Origin: SAR92 clade bacterium
GTDB taxonomy: Bacteria; Pseudomonadota; Gammaproteobacteria; Pseudomonadales; Porticoccaceae
Reading direction: 5' to 3'
Length of the DNA stretch: 64,000 bases
Assembly: GCA_004211905.1 (NCBI GenBank)
Contig: SHBP01000003.1
Span: 144,986-208,985, forward strand
A program made the position numbers and the translations under genes. Position 1 is the first letter of the stretch. Each line of letters opens with the position of its first letter. A model generated the notes under the pieces. The model worked only from the letters and a program-made list of their open reading frames with translations, was not told the origin of the DNA and ran no database searches. Below are positions 8,679 through 15,988 of this stretch, in pieces.

Positions 8679-9722
8679 CTAGAGCTCTCTTCGCTGTTGT
8701 ATGAGCAACATAATAAAGAATGGTGCACCCAAAATAGCGGTTAAAATACCGGTAGGCAGCTCCACTGGCGCTATAATAACCCGAGCAAGAGTGTCAGCTA
8801 TGAGCAGTAAAATACCTCCAGCTAAGGCGGATACTGGCAACAACCAACGATGATCGGGCCCAATTAACAGACGCACTATGTGCGGCACTATTAAGCCGAC
8901 AAATCCAATCATCCCTGCAACTGCAACCGCTGTGCCTATTCCCAGAGTAGTCAGTAGAATTAGTTTTTTCTTCACGCGCTGAACATCTATACCCAAATGT
9001 CGGGCTTCTGATTCTCCCAGCAGTAATGCATTGAGGGACTTACTTTCTCTGGGAAAAAGAATGAGTACAACAACGGCTACTACCGCAACAATAGACACGC
9101 GGGTCCAATTGGCTGTGCTGAGATTCCCCATTTGCCAGATACTGATTTGCCGAAGCATTTCGTTGTCGGCAAAGTAACTGAGTAAACTATTAACTGCACC
9201 TCCTAGAGCACTGATAGCTATTCCTGCAAGTAGCATAGTAGTTACTGACGTGCCAAGAGTGGAAGTCGATAACTTAAAGACTAGAAGAGTTATTAAAAAA
9301 CTGCCAATAAAGGCTCCTATAGCAACCACTGACAATCCAAGCACAGCATTATTTTGTAGCCACGTTCCTGTCAGAACGATGACGATACTTGCTCCCACCG
9401 ACGCACCACTGGATACACCGATAAGTGAGGGTGCAGCTAACGGATTCCTAAACAGCCCCTGCATAACAGCACCACTTATCGCAAGTATCGCTCCAATCAA
9501 AAATGCCAGACAGATGCGTGACAAACGGATATCAAACAATATAGTGTTAATTTGGTTGGTGTGAATATCAGTGGTCGATGATTGTAAGAAGAGACTAGTA
9601 CTCTGCTGAATAATTACATCAATAGGAATATTGACGGTACCTGCGTTAAGTCCCAGTATTACCGCTACAGGTAGAGAAACCCATAGCAAAATACTAAGAC
9701 CTTGCGCAGATATCCTGCGCAA
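8679..9722 (-). CDS. btuC: B12 ABC importer permease BtuC (FecCD family)
   Basis: Membrane subunit of the corrinoid importer. The 347 residues are mostly hydrophobic, with about ten membrane segments and the FecCD features SRICLAFLIGAILAISGAVMQ-type first motif, GLFRNPLAAPSLIGVSSGAS and GLIVPHIVRLLIGPDHR; the last forms the coupling region for the ATPase. The start is TTG, directly after the cobO stop (TAATTG); no ATG lies near enough to replace it, and the weak AAGGG upstream leaves translational coupling to cobO as the likely way of initiation. Confidence 0.85.
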   Translation of the reverse strand: MRRISAQGLSILLWVSLPVAVILGLNAGTVNIPIDVIIQQSTSLFLQSSTTDIHTNQINTILFDIRLSRICLAFLIGAILAISGAVMQGLFRNPLAAPSLIGVSSGASVGASIVIVLTGTWLQNNAVLGLSVVAIGAFIGSFLITLLVFKLSTSTLGTSVTTMLLAGIAISALGGAVNSLLSYFADNEMLRQISIWQMGNLSTANWTRVSIVAVVAVVVLILFPRESKSLNALLLGESEARHLGIDVQRVKKKLILLTTLGIGTAVAVAGMIGFVGLIVPHIVRLLIGPDHRWLLPVSALAGGILLLIADTLARVIIAPVELPTGILTAILGAPFFIMLLIQQRREL

Positions 9723-10337
9723 TTAAAAGTCCACGCCCTTACGAGCCTTGATACCTGAATGATAGGCGTGCTTTATATCTTTAACTTCAGACACTGTATC
9801 AGCAATATCTCTAATGGCACTTCCACCGCCACGTCCTGTTAAAACAACGCTCTGATTTGTGGGTCGTGCTTTTATGGCATTAATTATCCTATCTTCATCC
9901 AGATATTTAAAACTCAGCATGTAGGTAATTTCGTCTAAAACCACCAAATGGTAACGTTCATCTTTTAACATAGGCTCAACTACGGCCCACGTCTTTTCTG
10001 CAGCTGCAATATCACCTGAGCGATCCTGAGTATCCCAGGTAAACCCCGTCCCCATTTGATAAAAGTCTACTTCTGGCAATTCATTTTTAAGAAATAATTC
10101 TTCTCCTGACAACTGCTCTCCCTTTATAAACTGAACTACGCCAACTCTATACCCATATCCAAGAGCTCGCAAAACCATACCAAACGCAGAGCTAGTCTTG
10201 CCCTTGCCATCGCCAGTGAGCAAAATAACGACTCCTTGTTCTTTAACTGCAGAGGCGATTGTTGCATCAATGCTCTGCTTTTGCTTTTGCATCTTTTTCT
10301 TATGTCGCTCTTCTTTCTCACTATTTTTGTCTGTCAT
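9723..10337 (-). CDS. cobO: Cob(I)yrinic acid a,c-diamide adenosyltransferase
   Basis: CobO/BtuR-type corrinoid adenosyltransferase: transfers the adenosyl group of ATP to Co(I) corrinoids, making the coenzyme form of B12 from imported cobalamin. In 204 residues the P-loop GDGKGKTS is at 42-49, followed by GMVLRALGYGYRVGVVQFIKG-type core, LDEITYML and the conserved end GIKARKGVDF. The N-terminal 20 residues are highly charged, as in BtuR. It stands between btuB and btuC, so uptake and activation of the vitamin are co-expressed. Confidence 0.92.
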   Translation of the reverse strand: MTDKNSEKEERHKKKMQKQKQSIDATIASAVKEQGVVILLTGDGKGKTSSAFGMVLRALGYGYRVGVVQFIKGEQLSGEELFLKNELPEVDFYQMGTGFTWDTQDRSGDIAAAEKTWAVVEPMLKDERYHLVVLDEITYMLSFKYLDEDRIINAIKARPTNQSVVLTGRGGGSAIRDIADTVSEVKDIKHAYHSGIKARKGVDF

Positions 10338-10372
10338 ATCAAAAAACCTTATTCATTCAAAAGAGGAGTGGT

Positions 10373-12283
10373 TTACATACTATAGCGTAATCCCAAGCTA
10401 GCACCGAAACCTAACGTCTGATAACCAAATACTTCCTCATAGTTTTCATTTAGAGCATTTTCTAGCTTAATATACATCTCAAGCTTGTCAGTCGCCGAGT
10501 AATTAAGATTAATGTTCAGTAAAGTATGGTTACTCAAATCAACAACCTGTGATGGCTCAGGGAAAGGTGGGAAGTAAATATCAGTCTGCTCTCCAGTAAA
10601 CTGAATATTGGTATTTAAATGAAGATTATCAGCTGCCTGCCATCCTAAATTTAGACTTGCAATATGTCTCGGTCTTCGCACTTCTCTAACAGCATCATCG
10701 CCTATTGAATCAGTATAGGTATAAGCCGCCGACAGCGACAATGATTCAGATATATTACCCACAGCACTTAGTTCAGCGCCTTTCCGCTCACTTATACCGT
10801 TAATATTACTAGAAGTATATGCAAAGGTCGCCGGGTCATATACAAATCCATCTATTTCATTCTCTAGTTCTGCATCGAATGCGGTGAGTGATAAAGTCAC
10901 TCCTCCGTCCATCATTTCCCGATCAATACCCAACTCCCAACTTTTGGATTCCTCAGGAATAAGATTTGGGTTGCCAATAAAATTAGTATAAAAACCGAAT
11001 CGCTCAGTAAATGTTGGATTTTTTACTGCCGTACCCACGGCACTTCGAAGACGAGTTGCGTCTGATAATTGATAAACCACCTCTGCTCTGTATGTATTTG
11101 CGCTGTCAAACTCAGAATTATCATCACGTCTGCCACTAACAGCAAACGTTAGCTGATCACTAACATCAGTGCGGTACTCAACCGCCACACTATCAGTATC
11201 ACGCTCACGATTTTGATTAGGATCATAAATTCCCCATGATATCTCGCCGCGTTGCATCCAATCTTCTTCCTCGCGCTCAACTAAAACCGCAATATTCTGC
11301 GCGCCCTGATCCCACGAGAAAGATCCAACATATTGATATTGATCTTTTGTTGAAGCGGTTACGTTACCCTTAACCTTATCTGCAAAAGCGACATTATCGC
11401 TTTCAGATCGGCTTATCAAAACTTTATGTTGCCAGGCACCATCTTGGGAGGAATAGTCGCCCTGTAAACGCATCGTGTTATTTTCAAACTCTGACACTCT
11501 GTCTTGATCTTCAATTAAACCATCAAAATCACTGTCAGCATCAAATTGATTCATACCGTCAGACTCTCGCGCAGCAAATGAGATACTCATCTGATCACTC
11601 AATCTCAAACCTGATTTAAGATTAAAAGTAGTGTTACGATAACCGTCGTTTTCATCACCTGTACGAGCAATATTGTCTCCCTCCGACTCAATATGGCTAA
11701 GGCCAAAGCGAATATCGAAATCACCTTGCTTGTGACCAATGCTAAATCCACTGTGGTGAGTAGCCCAGCTGCCAGTTTCTAGAAACAAGCTGACGCTAGA
11801 TTTATCAGCGCTTCGGGTAATAATATTCACTACGCCTGCCACAGCATCGCTGCCTCGCAGTGAACTCTGTGGTCCACGAATAATTTCAATACGTTCTATG
11901 TCCGACGCAGTTAGGGTTCCCCAGCTAAATTCATCGCCCTGAGAAGGATCGCTAGCTTCAACTCCATCAATTGTTACGAGCAGATGATTGGCTTCTGCCC
12001 CACGCACACGAATTTGAGTTTGTGATCCTAAGACTCCAACTTGGCTCACTGAGAACCCAGGGACATCGCGAAGAATGTTACTAAGACTAACCGTTGCTCG
12101 ATTTTTTAATTGCTCTCTGCCAATCACGGTAACAGCATTGGCTGAACGTGAAGCTAAAATAGGTATAAGAGACGCAGAGACAAGAATCTCTTCTATTTCT
12201 GCATTAGTGTCTGACATTACGTGCGTACTTAAGGGGCTAACCGCCAGCGCAAATGCTGCGGCATAATGTATGTTTAACTTCAT
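10373..12283 (-). CDS. btuB: TonB-dependent vitamin B12 receptor BtuB
   Basis: Outer-membrane beta-barrel receptor importing cobalamin with TonB energy. The 636 residues include a signal peptide (about 1-24), a TonB box EEILVSAS (31-38), a plug domain with SNILRDVPGFSVSQ, TIDGVEASDP and IEIIRGPQSSLRGSDAVAGVVNI, then a barrel with many acidic DxDxD-like loops (for example NQFDADSDFDG, likely Ca2+-binding as in BtuB). The last residue is Met after LGLRYS instead of the usual aromatic. It is the first gene after the cobalamin riboswitch. TonB-dependent siderophore receptors look similar, but riboswitch and neighbours settle the substrate. Confidence 0.9.
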   Translation of the reverse strand: MKLNIHYAAAFALAVSPLSTHVMSDTNAEIEEILVSASLIPILASRSANAVTVIGREQLKNRATVSLSNILRDVPGFSVSQVGVLGSQTQIRVRGAEANHLLVTIDGVEASDPSQGDEFSWGTLTASDIERIEIIRGPQSSLRGSDAVAGVVNIITRSADKSSVSLFLETGSWATHHSGFSIGHKQGDFDIRFGLSHIESEGDNIARTGDENDGYRNTTFNLKSGLRLSDQMSISFAARESDGMNQFDADSDFDGLIEDQDRVSEFENNTMRLQGDYSSQDGAWQHKVLISRSESDNVAFADKVKGNVTASTKDQYQYVGSFSWDQGAQNIAVLVEREEEDWMQRGEISWGIYDPNQNRERDTDSVAVEYRTDVSDQLTFAVSGRRDDNSEFDSANTYRAEVVYQLSDATRLRSAVGTAVKNPTFTERFGFYTNFIGNPNLIPEESKSWELGIDREMMDGGVTLSLTAFDAELENEIDGFVYDPATFAYTSSNINGISERKGAELSAVGNISESLSLSAAYTYTDSIGDDAVREVRRPRHIASLNLGWQAADNLHLNTNIQFTGEQTDIYFPPFPEPSQVVDLSNHTLLNINLNYSATDKLEMYIKLENALNENYEEVFGYQTLGFGASLGLRYSM

Positions 12284-12399
12284 TTTAGATATCTCTTACA
12301 CTCACACCCGAGTGATTCCGTTTAAAAAGATGCGAGGAGCAATAGAAGAGCGGAACGACAGAAACTGTCAATCAGCACAAGACCACACCCCGCGGTTTG

Positions 12400-12590
12400 T
12401 CTGCATAGCGACAGGCCGGTCTCCGGACTCATAAGTGAGCAAACTGCTCTATTCGATAACCTTCCCATGCAATTGCACAGTGGCATTACTATCGAACATT
12501 CTTATTTACCGTTGCGGGGGCAGTATCGGGATGGCTTTTACAATAATAGATCTAGCGCACCGATTTCCCGTTTAACTTTCAACTAAAGTT
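12400..12590 (-). promoter_or_regulatory. Cobalamin riboswitch of the btuB operon
   Basis: On the minus strand, in order: AACGGGAAATCGGTG, CTGCCCCCGCAACGGTAA, the B12 box AATGCCACTG (core 12478-12484), GCATGGGAAGG, and AGTCCGGAGACCGGCCTG (about 12413-12430). These are the conserved core elements of the adenosylcobalamin riboswitch in the right order and spacing. High corrinoid would lower btuB-cobO-btuCDF expression. No clear intrinsic terminator follows, so control of translation start is more likely than of transcription; that last point is inference. Confidence 0.95.
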
Positions 12591-12628
12591 TCTAGTATCC
12601 AGAACCTGTTGCCGAAGCAAGAGTGGGA

Positions 12629-12657
12629 AATGTACGCTCGAGATACTTAGATGTCAA
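12629..12657 (-). promoter_or_regulatory. Sigma-70 promoter of the btuB operon
   Basis: Perfect -35 TTGACA (12652-12657, minus strand), 17-base spacer, -10 TACATT (12629-12634). Transcription would start near 12622, about 30 bases before the riboswitch core, which is where a B12-sensing leader should begin. Confidence 0.6.
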
Positions 12658-12729
12658 ACAACTTTAAGCAGAAATTAATATTTGTTTTGATAATGACGAA
12701 TTGATCATAACTCATCATTAGAGCAGAGC

Positions 12730-14100
12730 TTAAGACAAAGCCTCAAGAGCTTCAGTTACCCTTCGAACAGGTACTATGCTCATACCTTTGATGGGTTGTT
12801 TTGGCATATTCCCTGCAGGTACGATAGCTCGACTAAAACCATGCTTAGCGGCTTCTCGCAATCGCTCTTGACCATTTGCGACGGGTCGAATTTCTCCGGC
12901 CAGTCCAACCTCACCAAAAACAACGAGATCTTTGGGTAAGGGACTATCTCGAAAACTAGATATCACTGATAGTATCAAGGCCAAATCGGCGCTGGTCTCA
13001 AGCACTTTGACCCCACCCACTACATTCACAAAGACATCTTGGTCACCTACCATGATACCGCCGTGACGATGCAGAACCGCCAATAGCATTGATAATCGAT
13101 TATGATCTAATCCAACTGTGACTCGGCGTGGATTGCCTAAATGGCTGTCATCGACTAATGCCTGAAGTTCCACTAGAAGAGGTCGTGTGCCCTCCCAAAC
13201 CACCATTACAACACTACCAGATGACACTTCCTCTCCACGCTGCAAAAATATCGCTGAAGGATTTGGTACTTCACGCAAACCTTTGTCAGTCATCGCGAAT
13301 ACGCCAAGCTCATTCACCGCACCAAAACGATTCTTATTACTGCGAAGTGTCCTAAAATGGCTATCACTGGAGCCCTCTAGCATTAAGGAGCAATCAATCA
13401 TATGCTCCAATACTTTAGGACCTGCTAAGGAGCCATCTTTGGTCACATGACCCACCATAATGAGTACTGTTCCGGTTTGTTTGGCAAATCTTACTAACAT
13501 TGCCGCACTTTCGCGGACCTGAGAGACACTGCCCGGCGCAGAGGCTACTTCTTCCAAGTGCATCACTTGAATAGAGTCAATAACTAGTACTTTGGGGCGC
13601 TTCTGCTCGGCAATAGCACAGACCGTCTCCACCGATGTCTCTGCCATAATTTCGAGCTTGTCAGTAGGTAAATCTAGTCGAGCTGCACGCATAGCCACCT
13701 GCTGCGGTGATTCTTCGCCAGTCACATATAGCGCACTGTTGCTGTTAGCCATGGTACAGAGGGTCTGCAACAAAACTGTACTCTTACCAGCACCAGGCTC
13801 CCCCCCGAGTAGCACACAAGATCCAGGCACAAACCCACCGCCCAGCACCAAATCCAGCTCGCCAGTTCCTGAGCTTATTCTTGGGATTTCATCGAGGGCA
13901 ATCTCAGACAAAGTTTTAACGGCACTATCTACACTCCCAGCGAAGCCCGGACGCAGAACAACTCCACCTCTTGATGACGTGCCTAAACGTACCTCAGACA
14001 ATGTGTTCCATGCATTGCATTCGCTGCATTGCCCTTGCCATTTCCGATAATCAGCTCCACAGTCATTGCAAACGAAAGCTGATTTAGTCTTGCTCGCCAA
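12730..14100 (-). CDS. radA: DNA repair protein RadA (Sms)
   Basis: RecA-like branch-migration helicase that processes recombination intermediates. In 456 residues it has an N-terminal zinc finger (Cys11, 14, 25, 28), Walker A GGEPGAGKST (100-109), the RadA-specific KNRFG motif (257-261) and a C-terminal Lon-like domain with VFVNVVGGVKV and GEVGLAGEIRPV. The start is TTG at 14100, backed by AGGAGAG about 5 bases upstream. It is read away from the DnaT-like gene, with a LexA-like box about 40 bases upstream of this start. Confidence 0.96.
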   Translation of the reverse strand: MASKTKSAFVCNDCGADYRKWQGQCSECNAWNTLSEVRLGTSSRGGVVLRPGFAGSVDSAVKTLSEIALDEIPRISSGTGELDLVLGGGFVPGSCVLLGGEPGAGKSTVLLQTLCTMANSNSALYVTGEESPQQVAMRAARLDLPTDKLEIMAETSVETVCAIAEQKRPKVLVIDSIQVMHLEEVASAPGSVSQVRESAAMLVRFAKQTGTVLIMVGHVTKDGSLAGPKVLEHMIDCSLMLEGSSDSHFRTLRSNKNRFGAVNELGVFAMTDKGLREVPNPSAIFLQRGEEVSSGSVVMVVWEGTRPLLVELQALVDDSHLGNPRRVTVGLDHNRLSMLLAVLHRHGGIMVGDQDVFVNVVGGVKVLETSADLALILSVISSFRDSPLPKDLVVFGEVGLAGEIRPVANGQERLREAAKHGFSRAIVPAGNMPKQPIKGMSIVPVRRVTEALEALS

Positions 14101-14139
14101 GTAACTCTCCTATTCCTAATAAGTTGTATTTAAACTTAT

Positions 14140-14159
14140 TACTGTTGTTATGTACAGTA
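14140..14159. promoter_or_regulatory. LexA-like (SOS) box
   Basis: TACTGTTGTTATGTACAGTA fits the gammaproteobacterial LexA consensus TACTGT-N8-ACAGTA, with both six-base arms perfect. It lies 40 bases upstream of the radA start and 115 bases upstream of the divergent DnaT-like gene, overlapping a possible radA promoter (TTGAAT, 17 bases, TAACAA on the minus strand). Which side is controlled cannot be told from position alone. An AT-rich inverted repeat AATAAGTT/AACTTATT (14118-14140) touches it. Confidence 0.6.
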
Positions 14160-14273
14160 CTAATGGTATTCAAAATAATGAAGGGTATGGTGATTTTTTG
14201 GTAGGTAAATATACATACACCATTGTGTTAGGTTTATCTCGTCCAATCGGTGGCTTTCTGATACAGTAATATC

Positions 14274-15392
14274 ATGTCGTTAATTCCGGAAAAACCTATT
14301 GTTATTTCGCCCACTTTGGCTGCTACTATCGGTCTTGAAGAGACCGTGTTGTTGCAGCTTTTGCAGGAATGTAGCACCCATGGAAACCCTGAGACCAGTA
14401 ATGGTTTTAATTGGATTACACTGCCAAGTGAAAAGCTCCTCAGACTATCACCTTTCTGGGGACAAGATGATATTCGTCGGCTGTCAGCAAGCTTGCATGA
14501 AAAAGGACTGCTTTTGATTAGCGGCGGCCCATTCACAGCCAGTCAGCCTTTTAAATTCGCCTTTAATGAAACATGTGGATCACAATCCACATTAGCCAGT
14601 TCCTCGACTGTCAATCGTTCGATGGTTACGGAAAATCAACCAAAATCAGCAAAGACTATTGGCAGCAGCTGGCAACCAAGTGAGGATGCATTGCGGCAAT
14701 TGGCTCAGTTGGGGGTGACTAAAGAATTTGCACAACAGCAAATCCCACAATTCGTATCCTATTGGCGCGACAGAAATGTACCGCGCCATAGTTGGGAATC
14801 AAAATATATCAAAGAAGTATGGAGGCAGTGGCAACAAGCTCAGGCGACTCAAAATAGAAAAAGCAAAGAAGTCTCCCTAACAGGAGCCTGGAGACCCTCA
14901 ATTGATGCTTTGGATATTCTCATCACCAAAGGTGGTATCAGTGGTAATTTTGTTGACGATGCCATACCAGAGTTTATTCTATACTGGCGTGATCGAGGAG
15001 ATGTCTCTAGCACTTGGGACTCTAAATTTATTCATCATGTACGGCGCCAATGGCAGTTCTTTACTGGAATCATGGACCAAGACAGTATGCCACGAATAAT
15101 CACTTCCCAATGGAAACCCAAGGAAGCGGTATATGATGTATTACAGATGGCTAATATAGAACGTTCCTTTGCTGAAAAAATTGTTCCTGAGTTTGTTTTA
15201 TACTGGCAGGAGAACGGCACACCACAATGTTCGTGGAGTACCAAATTTTTGCAGTATGTGAAACGACAATGGGCGTACCAAAGTAAATTAACAACGGAAT
15301 CTTCAAATGGCAAACAGCAAGGACATTCAAAAGGTCGCATCCGAGATCGCAGCATCATCGACGCGCTCTCCGACCGCAGCTGGGCGTCCTAA
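14274..15392 (+). CDS. Winged-helix protein with three tandem DnaT-like domains
   Basis: Probable primosome or helicase-loading accessory protein. Residues 1-100 look like the winged-helix start of phage replisome organisers (LEETVLLQLL, W-I-T-L-P, F-W-G-Q-D-DIRRL, KGLLLIS). Three repeats of a DnaT C-terminal-like ssDNA-binding domain follow at about 131-188, 204-261 and 278-335; each has the pattern W-x-P-(x)n-IPxF-xx-YW-x5-8-SW-xx-K-(x)n-RQW. E. coli DnaT has one such domain. The 372 residues end in a basic tail (GKQQGHSKGRIRDR). No clear Shine-Dalgarno precedes the ATG. Its last 86 bases overlap the next gene in another frame. The domain call is from motif reading; the role is inferred. 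Confidence 0.75.
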   Translation: MSLIPEKPIVISPTLAATIGLEETVLLQLLQECSTHGNPETSNGFNWITLPSEKLLRLSPFWGQDDIRRLSASLHEKGLLLISGGPFTASQPFKFAFNETCGSQSTLASSSTVNRSMVTENQPKSAKTIGSSWQPSEDALRQLAQLGVTKEFAQQQIPQFVSYWRDRNVPRHSWESKYIKEVWRQWQQAQATQNRKSKEVSLTGAWRPSIDALDILITKGGISGNFVDDAIPEFILYWRDRGDVSSTWDSKFIHHVRRQWQFFTGIMDQDSMPRIITSQWKPKEAVYDVLQMANIERSFAEKIVPEFVLYWQENGTPQCSWSTKFLQYVKRQWAYQSKLTTESSNGKQQGHSKGRIRDRSIIDALSDRSWAS

Positions 15393-15969
15393 GGCTTCGC
15401 CAATAAACCCTAAACTGGTTGATGCCATCAATCAGGTTTTTGCTTTGTTTCAAGTGAATTATCACAACCAGTACTACAGTGCATTCGGCGACAACACAAA
15501 GTCTGAAAATCTTGCCAAGAAACTCTGGTTGAATAAACTAGACCACTTCTCTTCCGAGACTATCTGTGGTGCCGCAGAGAAAATTATCGCCGAGAGTGAA
15601 TACCTTCCTACACTGCATAAAATGCTAAGTGCCTGCCGTCAGGTTGGCATGCCCGCTGGGCTGCCTAATCCGAGAAAAGCCTATCAAGAAGCCTGCAACA
15701 AACGCAGCCCTAAAGCTAAACAGCAATGGTCTCATCCCGCGGTGTACCTCTCAGGTCGTGATGCTGGCTGGCACATGTTAGCCAACGAAATTGAGTCAAA
15801 GGCGCTTCCTGCCTTCGCTGAAATTTATCAACAATACTGTGATCGTGTTTTGGCTGGAGAGAAACTTATTGTTGATACAGCAGCCTCAGAGGCTGAATTG
15901 ACTGAACTACCAGCAACTAAAAAGCATAATCAACAGCAACTTGATAATCTAAGGAAACTGTTAGATTAA
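15307..15969 (+). CDS. Lambda replication protein P-like helicase loader
   Basis: Resembles replication protein P of lambdoid phages, which delivers the replicative helicase DnaB to the origin. The 220 residues start with a flexible Ser/Ala/Pro-rich segment, then LVDAINQVFALFQ, LWLNKL, YLPTLHKMLSACRQVGMPAGLPN, WSHPAVYLSGRDAGW and the C-terminal YCDRVLAGEKL, an order that matches P-type loaders. The ATG at 15307 lies inside the DnaT-like gene, with GGA about 9 bases upstream; no later start keeps the domain intact. Nothing phage-like surrounds it, so it looks like a resident chromosomal gene. I would not call it dnaC; there is no visible AAA+ Walker motif. Confidence 0.75.
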   Translation: MANSKDIQKVASEIAASSTRSPTAAGRPKASPINPKLVDAINQVFALFQVNYHNQYYSAFGDNTKSENLAKKLWLNKLDHFSSETICGAAEKIIAESEYLPTLHKMLSACRQVGMPAGLPNPRKAYQEACNKRSPKAKQQWSHPAVYLSGRDAGWHMLANEIESKALPAFAEIYQQYCDRVLAGEKLIVDTAASEAELTELPATKKHNQQQLDNLRKLLD

Positions 15970-15988
15970 GGCCTGCGAGATCTAGTTT

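Larger units (their letters stand above)
12284..12729. other. Intergenic region radA-btuB with riboswitch leader
   Basis: This 446-base gap is taken up mainly by the btuB leader: promoter (12629-12657), riboswitch (about 12400-12590) and about 115 further leader bases before the btuB ATG, with only a weak Shine-Dalgarno (AAGAGA). No ORF is visible. Directly after the radA stop (12660-12729) the sequence is AT-rich and has only a weak AATGA/TCATT hairpin, so read-through from radA is possible. Confidence 0.6.

Noticed and set aside
6991-10337. Heme uptake operon
   Set aside because: The ATPase is HmuV-like, but cobO, btuB and the cobalamin riboswitch in the same unit point to corrinoids.
13592-14050. 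152-residue plus-strand ORF antisense to radA
   Set aside because: Low-complexity Ser/Pro/Thr-rich translation typical of an antisense shadow; radA is unambiguous on the other strand.
14118-14140. AATAAGTT/AACTTATT inverted repeat as a terminator or operator
   Set aside because: AT-only stem with no flanking T run and no known protein motif; could be chance in AT-rich promoter DNA next to the LexA-like box.
14274-15969. Prophage remnant because of the lambda P-like gene
   Set aside because: No integrase, repressor, structural gene, attachment repeat or change in gene density nearby; flanked by housekeeping genes.
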